Source: Mansonella perstans (Eukaryota; Nematoda; Chromadorea; Rhabditida; Onchocercidae). Taken from it: a stretch of 64,000 nt of DNA. Shown piece by piece: positions 23,739 to 38,700 of this stretch. Location: contig JBAMDO010000081.1 in NCBI GenBank assembly GCA_037074765.1, forward strand, positions 169,985 to 233,984, written 5' to 3'. Both the position numbers and the translations under genes were made by a program. The notes under the pieces were generated by a model. The model was not told the origin of the DNA. It searched no databases and saw nothing but the letters and a program-made list of their open reading frames with translations. Every line of letters starts with the position of its first letter. Position 1 is the stretch's first letter.

Positions 23739-26700
23739 CTACATGGTCGATTTCGGCTTTTCTTGTTGTGTAGTTTCTTCGCGAAGATTTCTATAAAGCG
23801 AAAAAATGTTTAAATTTGAAAATTTTTTAAATTTAGTTGTCGCACACTTGAAATGTAAGGAAGCACTGATAAATATTGTCTGTAATGATTTAATTATTTT
23901 ACGATATCTTACTCATATGAAGGAAAATGTTTCCATTGTCTAGTAAAAGGATGTTTTGAATACTTTTTAACGGATGAAAAAGATAAAACTTACTTATCTT
24001 GTGAATTCTTAGTTTCTGATTCCGGCTCTCGTATTTTCTTCCTGAGAACAGCTAATTTTCCGCGCACCTCTTTTAGTTCTCGTCCTTGTAGAGTGCTAAA
24101 AAATATTTGCATATATGTGCTGGAAATTATATATTACCAATTTACTACATTAATCACTATTTGTTCATATTTTAAAAGGAAAGAAATGAATCGTCAATTT
24201 AAAAAGAAAGGAATTCCATTACTTAAACTTTAATCAAATTTTTAGCTTGGTTAGACTTTTAATGTATGCGTTAAAAGAAAACGGGTGTTATTTCAACTGT
24301 GATCGAATGCATCTGCTCCTCACATTGCGCTTTATTTTGGATAATAATCCATATTATAATTACTTCCTCATTAATTTAATTAGATATAAGATTCATTCTA
24401 ATTCTATGTAAAAAAAAGTACATCCTAGAAATTTTAATTCCTACAATCGTTTTATCATTCTTATATAACTCCTCAATAGATTTCGGAAATCTATTACAGT
24501 CTCTATTTCGAAGAATTTGGGCAAATTTTCAGGATTCCCACAGAGAATGAAATAATTAGCAGTTACATAGTTTAAAAACTCTTTAACAGACTCAGTAAAT
24601 CGGTTAATTTTGCGTTATTAATTAAATTTGTTATTAATCAACAAAGAATTCACGTATTTTAAGACGAATTCTGGAATATAAATATCAGCTAAATGAAATA
24701 TTGTCATCATATCGTTCAAAACTTGTGAACAGCATTACTCGATTCCCAAGATAAGCAAATAACATTAAAATTACCGGAAAGATTCGGATAATTTTTAAAC
24801 GTTTTCCAAAAAGCGAAAGTTTTCACATGCTCTCAAAAATAATGTAGCAGTAGATAATTATTTTCAAATGACTACGAAATTTTTTCTTAACGCAAATGGT
24901 GAAACATTTTGATAATTCTTTTTACAGCAATAAAAACCTTAATACTTATAGTTTTCAAATCCTTCTTTCAGTTATTTATTTATCCAAACTAACAAGAAAG
25001 GAAAAAATTCAAGTTTGAATTAATTATAAAATTTCTGGTTAATTATCGACAGACATATTATACACAGTCAGTTGAATGAAAATACTTGAGGACAAAAACA
25101 AAAATATGGATGGAAAACTTACAGTTTAGTTTCCAAGTCATATTTTAATTCTTTCAACTTCTGCATTTCACCAGCGTATCGCTGTCGTTCTTGTGCAGCC
25201 GAAATAAGTTCTGTGCTTTTCTCTTGCAGTAAATCTTCTAGCTCTTCAATGGTTATTTTCAGCGTGCTTCCAGTGATCTGTTCTACTTGCAAACGGTCTG
25301 TTGCATTCGCAAGTTCCGTTTCTAACTGTAAATAGCATTTTGCAAATTCAGTTTTTAGAGCTAAAAATATGATCTATAACTTCACTGCTTGAAATTCTCG
25401 TAAAGAAACAGTATCAAATATTTCAATTATCTCAAGTCTACAGTTCAGCAAAATCATTCTTCGTAACGGTATATATATATCAGAACTGTTCATTATATTT
25501 ATCTGCGAATATCTTCAAAAACCGAAAGCAGTGAAAAAAATACCTTCATTACATTCACTTCGGCAACTTTCAGCTCATTATTTAAATCGATCATTTGTGC
25601 TTCCTTCTCTAATAACTGAAAAAAGTACCGCCGCTTACTTTTTTCTAGAAGCAATACACTTCGTGAAACATAATCGCATTACAGGGTAAAATTTGTCGGT
25701 AAAAAGTGTTCAGAAAATTAAAAATCAACGTGCTGAAGAGAAAGAAACAAAAAAAATTTTAAATTCTTTAGAAAAATGATAAAAAATTTGTTGCTAATTT
25801 TTTGGCTTATTCCTTGTGATTCCTTCTTCAATAACTATTGAAACCTATTATTTGTAAATCATGCAAAAGCTAGATAATCTCACCATAGTTCGTGCCTTAG
25901 CAAGATCATTATGCATCGAGTTTTTCAGTAAAACTTCCTTCTCGACCTCATCTGTTTTTAACCTTAATTGATCTTTCAGTGACTGAAGTTCATTTTCCAG
26001 AGCGGTAATTTTATCGAGCATCTGAAAACTATTTTCCAAATCTAGATAAGTAAAGATATTGTTCCAAATCTTACAAGGTTTAATATTCAGTAAACAAAAC
26101 AGGATGTTTGAATGGAAAAATGATGGAAACTGTTTTATTAAATTGGACATTGAAAAAAAAAAGACAATTACTGTTTGTTTTTCGTGATTTAATTCGCGCA
26201 TCTCTTTCAACAGCTCACGATTTTCATCAGCTGCAGCTGAAAAAGAATTCAAGTGAAGAATCTGAATAATTTATCTTTTAAGGATATTTCATACCAAATT
26301 AAACAAACAAGACCATATACCATTTGTGTAAGCTAGGGTCTAAAAATGGAGCAAGTTTTTCGAAATTTTTATCAATAAAATTTCATAGTTGACATAATTT
26401 CGTCTCCTAATTTATGTTAATGCGGAATTCCGATCATGAAAGTTAGAAACCCAAACGTATAGAGCAGAACCAACCGCATTTTTTCGGTGAATTAATAAAT
26501 TTATTACTCCATTCACAAATTCATTGGTCTTCGCATTAGATTTTTTTTAGAAAAACTGTCTATTGAATTTCAAATTAAGGATTTAGTAATAATTTCATAC
26601 TAAATTTCAAAGTTCAATTATGAGGTTATAAGTAGTGATGAGACGATTTTGAAATATTTACTATGGCGATTCGCAATTTCATTAACTGAATCATGAAGCG

Positions 26701-29700
26701 AAGTTCCTAAACGGCTAACAGCACAAAGTTCAGCAACCAGTGCACTACGTTCATCGTCCTGCAGAAAATTCCAAATAAAACTTATGAAAACAGAAACATG
26801 TTAAGAATTTCGAGAAATTTTGAAATCTGCATTGAACCTTCTGTTTAATAAGTTGATGATATGCTTCAATTTGCGCATCGTATGCTTTAGTTATTTCAGT
26901 TTGCTTTTCTTCCAGGCGAGATAATTCTTTGTGCTGTCTCTTTAAAACAAACGAATTCATAAAAGTAACAGTTTAGGAACATAAAGATTAAAACGATGAG
27001 ATTGAAAATCTCGAAGTACGGAAAAATATGACGAATAAAAAATAATTCACTTGAAATAAACCTCAATAATTTCCAACTGTTCTAACTTTTCCCGTACAGC
27101 TAAAGTATTGACATGTTCCAGTTCAGTATATTTTCGTTGTAATGCTTCTTTTTCCCTATTTACCACTCGTAACTGATCTTCGAAACGATTTAATCGTTCT
27201 TTTTGATTGTCCCTTACATGCATTAATTCTCTATAAATGAAGCATAACACTCGAAAAAAAGAAACCATTCAAAAAAAAACACTAAAATTATCTGATCCAG
27301 CAGAATAAAATCAGAGTTAACAAAATATCTAGCTATAATGAAAATAAAATTTAATAGAATTAACAAAATATGTTAAAGTAAAACAAAATGAAAACAATTG
27401 GCAAACCTCTTATCATTTTCAAGCTTCTCAATTTGTCCTGCAAATTGCTCGTTCCCGCAAACAGTACGCTTTGCGAGTGCCAATTCTTTTTCAAGATATG
27501 CAATCTTTTTATCCGCATTTTCTAAATAAGAGCCAAAAAATAAATGGAAAAATAGAAAAAAAAAAGTTGAAAATGACTTTTAAAAAAAGCTGAACAAATG
27601 AAATACAGAAACGGCTTATAACGAATGCACATTCATTAATGAAAATGTTTTGAAACATGTTTTTATGAATTATCTGCCATATAAATATATGGTGCAAAAT
27701 AATCTCCGAACTCCGACATTTCACATATTAAATTTATGCATAATTTTCTGCTAAGAAATTAACTGTGAGAAAAAGTAAACCAAGCTCATGTTTCAGCTGA
27801 GATATTAAAGGGGCATCGGCGTTGGAAGCATTTCGACCATTCTGACTAAATTTAGATATATAATTGTTATGCTATTCAAAAATAAGGTAAATTTATAAAA
27901 AAAAAAGCTAGTTAACTCTTGCATTCAGAACTTAATTTACTAATTAGCATAAGACGAAAAATTTGAAAAAAAACCATAGTTTGTTACATTTGAAACTTCT
28001 AGTATTATGCTTCGGATTAAACGATTGTTAAGTAATACCGAATAATGACTAATCCAAAGAAAATATTAAGTCCCATAATAATATTTCCAAATAGAAAATA
28101 CTTCAAGTATCATTACAATTATAACACTAATACAACAATTTCTTTTTTTAAATTATAAAATTTTCGTTTTTAAAAAATTACACATACCCTGCTTGGTTTT
28201 TTGCGTTTTGTTCAGCAATTCGCCTTTTACATAGTTCCGTTTCCAAAAATTCATACTGCTGAAGTAATTTTTGATAACTGCTCGATAGCTGAAATCAAAG
28301 AATTTTTTATTGCTCTATAAAATTGTGACAACTATATTGTAGACCAAATTTATTTCAAAAGAAACGGTGCAAATAAAATTTGAATAACAATCAGGAAACT
28401 AAAATTTTACATTATTATTTTCATTCTTTAGCGCACTTCTCATCGCCTTACTCCTCTCTTTCTCCATTTCTAGTGCAAGCGAAAGTTTCTTAAAAAAAGT
28501 GAAAATTGAATTATTTTGTTCGAAATACAAAAAATGTAATCTACGGCAAAACAAGCTTATAGAGACAAGATAATAATGTTGCTATCTCGATTAAAATGCT
28601 GAACCCGAAAAATAATTAAATTCCACACCACAAATATAAGCTGTTACTTCTGGAAAATATAAAGAATACATAGTTCATAATGAAGCTCTATTGGTTTACT
28701 AGACCGTTAATGAAAGATTAATTTAGATTCGCAAAAGTCACTTTCTAGCCATTGGACACAGTAAACTTTTCTGAGCTAAATTAACATTACTAAATGTAAA
28801 GTCCACTTGAATCTTCTCGGCAGATGTCATTTTTTGCTTCAACCAATTTGAATCATTTTCCTTATCGATATCCATAAAACTAGTCAAATCCATTTGTTTT
28901 CCATTCAACCTATAATGACAGTGTCAAATGCAAAATATAGAAACAATAAATGTCATTTCCGGAACTTAACACTTCTAAACAGACCTTATGCAGAGGGTCG
29001 AATAAAAAAATAGGAAAGCCTTCTCCCAAATAGTTCGGAAGAAAACAATATACAAATTTTCGCATATTCAAACAATGAAAAACAAAACAAAGAAATTAAC
29101 ATTTTGTTCCAAGCTTTTACTCGATTTCGGCAGCACTCACAGTATGAATTAACATCGGCTTTAAAGATTGCTGGAGTAGTTACCGGATGCTCGGTGCTGC
29201 AGAATGAATTATGGCTTAGTAATCCATTCTTATAAGGTTCTTTTCCTAATGCTATGACACAATTTAATATCGAATCTCTAAGAATTAATTTCCTTAGGAA
29301 TCAACTGAATCTTCGTTCTGCTCGTTAGAGAAAGCATAGAAACAACAAAATCTGAATACAATATTTTTAAACGGGATAAACTTACTTTTGTGATTCATTA
29401 TGTACATTGCAAATTTCTTTATTTTCTTTCTCTAAACGATTTATTCGATTCAGCAATTCGGTTCTTTCCTTAAAAAAATTAATCCGCAAATCCTTCATTA
29501 AAAATTTTAGACAAATATGTCCAAAATTAAATAAGAAACTTTTTTAACAACAAAGTCGCAGAAATTAATACAATACCAACCTTCAGCAACATTTCCAGTT
29601 TCGCTACTATATGTTGATTAGCCTATAAAAAATCTTTCAAGTTTCATGACATTGAAAAATTTTAAAGTGGAAATTCATAATTAAATTACTACACTTTAAA

Positions 29701-32208
29701 TGGCATCAAACTTATAGGTATTACTACCCTTTTGAATAATGATTGCTCTTCTGGAAAATTTTCAGTATAATAAATGTTTCTTTTTTTACCACAACATATT
29801 TCTGCTCTGAAATACGCCGTAATAAAGTGCTAGACTTCATATCAAATAAATTTTCCACCCGACAATGGTAAGATACATTTACTGATCAGTTCTTCATGAC
29901 AGCGCAAAACAACTCATAAACAGCAATTTCATCTCAAAATTCTCCAGTTTTTCAAAATTTTAGCTCAATTTTTTTTTATTATAACACTTACTACCGATTG
30001 TGTAGAAACTCCTTTCCATCGCATTTCGAGCTGAAACACTTATCTCTTTTTGCAAGTAATGAATTATCAAATGCATGAAATACAATGCCACTTCCTTGCT
30101 GTCATTACTATATCTTCTAAGTTACTCAACATGAAGAAATATAACCATTATCCTGTATAATTAAATGTTTTAAAACTTGGAACTAGAATAATAATTAAGT
30201 CAGCTGATAACAAGACAGAAGCAGATTTTCATTTTTAAGTTAACATAATTAGATTTTCAATAAGCTGACAAAAAAATTTGGGTTGAAAACATCGATAACT
30301 GCAAGAACAGAAAGAAAGCACAGAAAATGCTATGACCACAGCTGAATAATGCTACTAAGACAGTAAATCAAATGCACTAGGAGAAAATAAAACCTCTTTC
30401 TGAAGTCGAGATATTTGCTGCTCACGTTCCGAAATTGCATCATTATAATATTTGTCCGTGGCCAAAGCTTCTCGACCTTTTTGCAATAGCTGTAAAAAAG
30501 GAAAACAAAATAAAAAATAACACGCATAACGGCAACACAAAACATATCGCTCATAACGCAAATTTCATGCTCTTGCGACAAAATCAAAACGTTTTTGAAT
30601 TAGAAAAAAGTGATTTCCAGTTTTTTAAAATTCAAATCAATTGTTTAATTCGACAAATTTAGGGTCAAACTTAAACTATCTTCTCACCATAGTTTGCAAT
30701 TTATCAACACACTGCTGAAGATTTTTATTGGCGATTTTAACAGCTTCCAATTCATCATTATGATTCGGAGCACTGCCTGATGCAATGAAATCTGGTTCTG
30801 AAGCAGCGACAGATCCGTGTGACAGCTTGTTTAAAACGTTGTAACTTTTACCTTGATCTAGAATAAATAAATTTAAAAAGTTTATTTCTACATGATTTAT
30901 CACATAAAATTGCAGAATCGAAAACACGCCGAAGGAAGAACTCGAAATGATGCTAAAATTAATCTAACTTCTTGCTAAGCATATGAAATCATGCTTTGTC
31001 GAGCAATTTTCTTTCCTTTTCGATTCCATTTAAGACAAGCTATCTTAAAAAAAAACTCTTCATTTATGAAGAAATTGGTTTAGAAGTAAGAAATGATCAA
31101 TAACTGACTTCTCAACAAATATAGTCAGAATCATGAACAGAGAAAAAACTGGATAGTGCGGATAATGTTTTGAATATTACTTTCTGCTTATGTTGGTCTT
31201 CAGATCCTTTTTTTATATTTTGAAAGGAATAATTTTTCACCTTAACTGATGGACCAGTAGATTTACTACTAGTTGTAGAAAGATTTAGGGAAATTTCTGG
31301 CTGAATAGAAATTCGACTGATCAAGAAAATATCGAGAATGCATAAAAAGAAGTTTAATGTTTTTATCTTTGATTTTCTAAAGAACAGAAGATGTCACCTC
31401 GACAATCCCATGCTAAATTCTCAATAGATAACTTTTCTTAACAGATAACCGAAAATCCTCCTTATTAGAAAATTACTTTCATGATGTACAGAAAGATAAG
31501 TTGAATAATACCGAAAATGAAAATGAATAAATCGAAAATGGGTCATCAAAAAATTTCAATTCATATATAACAGTTGCAAAAAATTGCATAAAGTTAAAAA
31601 TATTACCAAGATGTGAGCATGATGCACATTTCCTCATCATTTTCAGCTGTTTTCCCATACTTTCATTGTCACGCTGAACTTTTTGCAACTGTGCCTCAAG
31701 TTGCTTGCAGTGAAAAGCAAGCTGTCGCCGTCTTTCTTTTTCACCATGCAATGATCGTTCCGATACTACAAAATTCATAAATTTCAATAATGTCAAATGT
31801 ACTTCACAAATTTATTTGAATTTTTTTCAAATAATGAACTTATAATCTCGAAATTACTTTCTTTAATATTTTGAAGTTTCGGTGGAATTCATCAAAGAGT
31901 CTTCAAATTTTCATCCAAATTATATTGTATCAGATAACTTGTTCACTTGCACATATTCTGTTTTTGGTAGCTAACTGATCTGCTAAATTCGTATCTGTGC
32001 TTCTCAAAACTTATGGATAGCAATCGTATAATGATTACAAAAATGCTTTCATAACATTGCTACCAATACAATTAATTGCAGTACTCTTTAATATCATCTG
32101 CTAATTATGCTTTTAATACTTATTTAACGATTAAATAAACGATTAAAAAATGTTACCACGAAGACGACTCTCATATTCTTGCTTCAGTTGATGAACGTAT
32201 GTATTCAT
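23739..32208 (-). CDS. Long coiled-coil protein, 699 residues, family not recognised
   Basis: Twenty-one exons join with consistent phase: 32157-32208, 31607-31765, 30688-30857, 30394-30489, 29995-30030, 29581-29622, 29386-29468, 28807-28909, 28411-28488, 28188-28288, 27781-27845, 27407-27521, 27062-27230, 26838-26939, 26662-26758, 26172-26236, 25884-26021, 25544-25615, 25123-25325, 23994-24095, 23739-23790. The chain is almost wholly heptad-rich and charged, e.g. RLNRFEDQLRVVNREKEALQ, KELSRLEEKQTEITKAYDAQ, LDKITALENELQSLKDQLRL. Near residues 60-70 is a short Cys cluster, KCASCSHL, and just after it a Ser/Gly-rich linker. No membrane segment or catalytic motif is visible. The architecture fits a golgin, endosomal tether or centrosomal protein, but I cannot tell which. 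The start MNTYVHQLKQEYESRLR is the only in-frame ATG before the first splice. It begins 538 bp after the RRP5 stop on the same strand, so co-transcription is possible. Confidence 0.8.
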
Positions 32209-32745
32209 TTAGATTTTGCACAATTCTTAAACATTGTATAAATCACTGAAATTCACGTTTGTAACAAAATGAGGATAAGCCCGAAATTTGAAATAGCAAA
32301 GAATTTTAATATCGAAAAATAATGTTTTGAATATCCTCTTTTCTTATATCATCTGAAAAACTTGAAGCATCAAAGTTTGAGCTTTTCTCAAAAAAGCTTT
32401 TCTCATTGAAAAATTTTTCAATAACTATATTCATTCTCATATAATGTATAACTTCAAAAAAAGTACAATTTTGACTAATGAAGAGCTCTGCAACTCATCG
32501 AAGACAAACTTCCAATTCAATCACAAAAGAATAAATATTAATATGACAGTCCTGGAGAACCTGAATAAACTATCTATCAAAAAGAAATGGCGTAAAATGT
32601 GGAATGGAAATGAGTAATTTATGCAAAATATTCACATCAAATTAACCAACAATAAACAACAGCAATAACAACACAGACAACGATAATAATTATATTTACA
32701 TAATGCAAGGATGGAGATGATAAAGAATGCAGTGCTATGAAATAA

Positions 32746-35700
32746 CTATATTTCAGTGATCTGTTCGGTAATACTTTGTAAATATTTCAGTGCTCGCTCT
32801 TTAACCTGAAAAATAAAATAAAAGAAAACTAAATTATTACTCTTTATAGGTCTAATTTAACTTAACAGCATTAAATAAATAATTACAAAATTGGAGATCA
32901 CCGAATAAATATTATTCACTTATAATAAAAGAAACTGCAAACAGCAGTTTTCCAGTTTTCACTTCATCCTATGATTTTAAAGATCCAACTTTTTTGTAAA
33001 GTTCAATAAAAACAAACTTTATTTTGCAGTTTCTCATCACCCTGCTTTTGCTCTAAATCAATCCATTTCTTGAAAAATAATCGAATTTTATGGGTGGATA
33101 ATTTTAGCGCAGTTACTCGTTCAAATAATTGCCTGAAATAATCTTGCGAAAACCATAAGCACCGCAAGGGTTTAATCATTTTTCCGCTTATGTTGAAATT
33201 GAAATGAAATAACTGGCAAGAACCGCCATTTTCGAATATGAAAAACACTCACCTTGCATCTTCAATTTTTCCAGCTTTGATCAGCAAATCAATGTAAACT
33301 GTCCAGACGTCTGTTTTCTTCGGATATGAATTTAAAATATTTTCAAAAATTGTTTTACTTTGTTCCATATCACCGAATTTGAATTCAAGTTGAGCAAAGC
33401 GACTCAAAACTGTCACATCTAAAATTGTATTCGAAAAAAATCAAACCATCTGACATATATATCGTCTATGTCAATCACCCGTTTACTGCCAAGTTCCTAA
33501 TCTAAATCTTACAACAAGAAATTAAACATTTTACATTCTAATATAATATGCAACCAATAATCCCTAATGCTGATATGCCTTAGAAGATATTAACATTTAT
33601 AAATATTTCTTCACTACTGTAACACGAGTTTATTGGTTGCATATTATATTAGAATGGGCAATAAAAACAATTTAACGTTTCTGTTTCATAAACTGAAATT
33701 CTGCATATGATCACGGAAACCTACGATGTTTCTGGGGTAAACAATTGACTGCTTTCTTCATTAAATCTCTTGCTTTATTTGGGCGTTTTGTTTCCAGTAA
33801 GTGTTGTCCATAAATGAACCAAACATCCAAGTCACTATGGCGAAAGCGTTTCAACATTTCGTCCAGTAAATCATCTAATTCCTGCAATAATTTCTTCATG
33901 AAACCCCATTATATGCGCAATAGTTAAGCTAGTAAAAATATTCTATTTTTCAGCAAATCATATAAAATCTTTTGTCATTAACGTTCAACAAGAAACATTC
34001 TGGTTTTAAAATTTTTGTGTTTTCGACACAACGGCAGTTCTCCATGGATACTTCAATTTGTTGAACAATGCACAACAATCAGTAAAATGCTAATTTATCA
34101 AAATTCAAAACATACAATATACGCATCAAGTATACCTGCATTTTTCCCAGTTTTTGGTATATTTTCACCATTTGCTTATACATTTTCAAAGCATCAGTAT
34201 TTCTGACAGCGTTATCAAAAACTGCTTTTAACGATTCACTGGTACCAAAATTTCCCTCTAAATTGAGATATGCTGTCCAAACATTGAAAATTTCATCTTC
34301 TTCTCTAAAATAAACAAATAACAATGCGTGTTCATGTTTTACATATTTACATTTCAACAAACAACTTTTCAATTATTTTTTGTATGAAATGATCCAGAAG
34401 AGACTTCAAATAGTTTTAAATCAGAATCCTCACCCTTTCATTTTTAACTTGATATTCTTCAAAACTCCCCATTCATATAAAGAACTAACCGAAAATTGAT
34501 AACTGAAAGTGCTCGTTCAGCAACTGCCCTTGCTTTCTCCACATTATTTTGTTCCAAAAATAACGTAATATATCTAGAAAAGTATCAGTAGTAAAGATTA
34601 ATTTATGCTAAGAAAAATTCTTTCTCCGTTAGAACATTAAGCAATTATTCCATTTCACTGCGTCATTAAGGCAGCATTTTCATCTGCAAACACTTTTCAA
34701 ACAAACAACATATTAGTAAGCTTAAAAAACAAGCAATTTGAACAAACCGAATCCATAAAATCGACGAATTGGGTGTACCAGCAACTAAACGATCAAAATC
34801 ATTCGTGTTATCTGGGATCCAATTAACATCCAGAATCTTTCGCTCACGATCCACTAATTTCTTCTCCTCTTCTATTTGAAGCTCCTCTTTAGCTATAACA
34901 AATAACATGGAATTAAAAAAACAACATTTTCAAATCTAAAAATTTTACATTTAAATTAAAAAAAACATAATCTTGAAACTTGAAAATTTCTGTACCTATC
35001 TAATGCCTATAATTCAAAAATCGTATTTCCTTTTACTAATCTGTGTCACTTATTAGAAAATAAACTGTAAACATCGCAATCCAAAAAAACAGAAAAAAAT
35101 GCTCAAAATCAAAACTTAAACTTTCCCCTATAGTGCCAATTAAAGTTGGGTTTAATATGCAAACCACGATAAGAACGATTTAAATTTTAACTTTTTGGTT
35201 TGCTTCGCTCTTCAATATTATCAGCAGCAGATTCATTTTTCGCCATTGCAGTACCAATTGGAACATCCATTTTTTCAACAAGTTGTCCTACTTTTGCAAA
35301 TTCAGCTGATGTAAATCCTTTTAAGGACCAATCCAAACCTGGTTCGGGCAACTGAAATTGAAGTAAGAAAGTGCTACAAATTGATTCAAGCTTCAAGCTT
35401 TAAGCCAAACTAACAAACTTTTTAGCCAAAACATGAAGAAATATGTAATACGTAATATACAAGAAACATGAATAACTGGAAGTTCCCTATGAAGGTTAAT
35501 TCTTACCACTGCTTCAACAAGAGTAACTGGCGGCGGTTCATTCTCCTTCGGATGACCTACAATATAACCAGCAGCTTTCGATTTCTTTCGTGGTAAATCG
35601 ACTGCGATATCAGATCCAGATCCGACACTTATAAGCCTCTTCCGTGGTTTCTAAATAATATTTATGTTCACAATATTTATATAAAAATATTACTAAGGAA

Positions 35701-38700
35701 GAAATTAAGAAATTCACAACAAAAATGGCAAACATATACGAGAAATAACAAAATAAAATACAAAACGAAAAATAAAAATGGGAAATCCATTCAAAATCTT
35801 AAAAAAAATCAGCACAAACTTCATCCGTGGAACTTTGTGCAATTAAATCAACAAATTCCACTTTCAAGCCACCATCCGGAAAGACATGACTAACACGAAC
35901 TGTAATCAAATCATCGGGTTTTAACGATAATCTGAAAATCATACCGTAATACTTCGGTTCACGATATTTATAATTATTTCACTTCAGTAATCATTTCAAC
36001 TTTAATAATGACCGCTTTAATTGTTCAGTAACTTTGTCCTTTTTTCAGTGCACTGAAACTGCTAACTATATTTATTATAGAAATGATCTTTGCATGACTT
36101 TCAATATTTTATTATTAATTCGGAATTACTTTTGGATTTCCATATATAATAAGTAAGCTCTTTTTTAAAACAGACTTGGATATGAAATTTATAAAAATTT
36201 AAACAAAAGGCATTTCAAATATGAAATTGGTGTACTTTTTGCATTTTGCAATGCAACCGATAATACCAGGACTGATTTCAACAAATACATGAGCATCGTC
36301 AGACACTGATGTAACGAATCCTTCAAGCTCCGAACCAATCTGTAATAAATCAATAACTACTCAACTATGCTGTAAGCAATAATAATTAAACTTTTAAAAC
36401 CACTGAAAAGGTAACGGGAAATAAATACTTATACGAACAGAAGCAACAGCAAAATCCAATGTTTTAAAATATATTTATGAAAGAAAATAACTGAAAATCT
36501 ACACCTGAGGGAATAAAGTTACATTTTACTCTTCGAAAAGCAAATAATGCAAACATACCAGCACACTGAAGTAACAAATTTTCTACCTCAATATCGTTTC
36601 CATTTTCATACAGCGTATTTTCTGATTTTTTTGAAAAATTATAGCGTGACTCCGTGACAGCAAACCATCTACCCTTATCGCTATCAAAACGCAAAAGTTG
36701 CACGTTATAAATCTGAATTTACAAATGTGCTGTAAAATAATCAGAAAAGCAAAGCATGCAAAATTGAAGTATCAGAAATTGGAGTAGAACTTCGCTTCAC
36801 AAGTTTCATTATAAGTTGCAATCGTTCAACTAAGTCATCAATAAAAAAATTTGTATATATATATATACATACAAGAAATAACTACTAACCTGATTTAACT
36901 CGTAATTCTTTAGAGCTTCATGTGCATTCAGATAATCACTACTAATAGCAGTCAATGTAAGAACTGCTCGTTGATTATTAGTAAGTTCCAATATAACACT
37001 ACTTGGTGAATGTGTAATACTAACAACCCTTCCTGTTACGTGGTCCCCATGCTCGAATGTCTGTAAATTGCAATTTTTTACAGAATTTTCTCAGAAGTGC
37101 TATGAATTCTAAATAGTTTCATTAATATTTCAAAGAATTTAAATTTATTATTACATTCACCAAGGAATCGTACAAAACTCGACCTCTGATACCTTGATTC
37201 CTGAAGAAAAATATTATAATTTATCTACAACGCCTTACTAAAAAATCCAGCAAATTAAAAATAACCTTTCGTGCTTCTTTTAAGGTCATTTCCAAACATT
37301 TCCGATGCCTCGACTTGCCACGTCTATTCTTATAAACATTCACACCAATCACTTGTGCTACTAACTTTTCACCAGGTTCGAAATCGATATCAACTAACGC
37401 TGACGAATCATTTGTCGGGTTGGTCACCTGAAATACATTTTAAACTGGTATATTTTAGCGAAAAAATAAGTACCACGACGCATTGTAATTTCCAATCTAT
37501 TTTTGATATTTATGCTTTATATTTGAGAGCGTGAGCAATATGAACATACCAAATTTTCATCGTACAAATTTTGCTTCCTGATGACACCATTCCAAAGTGG
37601 ACTAACTTCCACTCTGACTACTCCAATATGAGGTCCCTTGCACACAAAAACAGGAATTAATGACCCATGCACATAACTCTTTGGATATCCCAACAGTGAC
37701 TGCTTTCTTTTTGTTTCATTTAATTTCCAAGTTTTCATTGTACATTCCGCTAAACGTGTAATCTGAAATATATTTCCTGCTGATATAAATTACAAGTACC
37801 AGCAATAAACAGATGTTACTGTATACGTGATTTTATAGCACTTTGCTTTACTTCAGCTCTATGTAATGAATTCAGTAAATTTCTGGTGCATGCAAATATA
37901 TCTCCATTATTGCCTACTTTTGAAAACTATTTTCTAATCCAACTTGAACATTTCATTTATTCAGAAGGAATATAAAATTGAATTGGAATATTTACGACTG
38001 CTCAGATTCTTTTTCGAGCGATTTCTGGACTTGAAGTATGCGATATAAAACATGACTTGGTTTCTTGTTATTGGTATTATATCTATTATCAAACCAAATA
38101 CTAATCAGCAAAAACAGAATCAAAAAAAAAAATGAACTTACGACAACCATTTTTTCGTCCTTCTGTATTCCTTGTCCTTTTGGTTTAGAAAGATTCAATT
38201 TAGCCATTTTTTGCCTCAGCTTTGTGAAACACATAATTTTAACGTTGACCTCTTTACCTTTCTTCTTTTTCAAAAAATTTTGAATTGGCTGAGAAGTTTG
38301 ATCCAAGAAACTTCCATCAAATTCCGATGCATGTAAACGTCCTAAAATGCAAATTCATGATGCGCAAATAATATTATTTTATCGAGACTATATGCCACAA
38401 AAGTCCATAAATTTGTCAAAAATCTATAAATTGGACGGATAAGAGAGGAAAGCGAAGCTGAATAATATGGACGCCCGGAAATATTTCCGAACATACTTGC
38501 TAACATACTGCAGAACAGGCTATTTTGGTGACAGCAAAGAAATGAAGAAAATTCTTACCGATATTGCCATTGGGCAACTCTAGTTCAACAGCGTTGTATA
38601 AATCACCTTTAGACCACATTCCCACAACTTTTGCCGTATAAATTTCAAACTGCTTCAACTTTTTCATTGCTGCTTGCTTCATGGGTGTCTATAAAAAAAT

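Noticed and set aside
29779..29812. Possible 15-bp microexon (QKYVV) in the coiled-coil gene
   Set aside because: Its neighbours join in phase without it, and such a short match to splice signals is expected by chance.
31112..31324. Ser-rich 70-codon ORF between exons 2 and 3 of the coiled-coil gene
   Set aside because: Exon 2 joins exon 3 directly in phase, while no acceptor lets this piece in without a stop. It could at most be an alternative exon.
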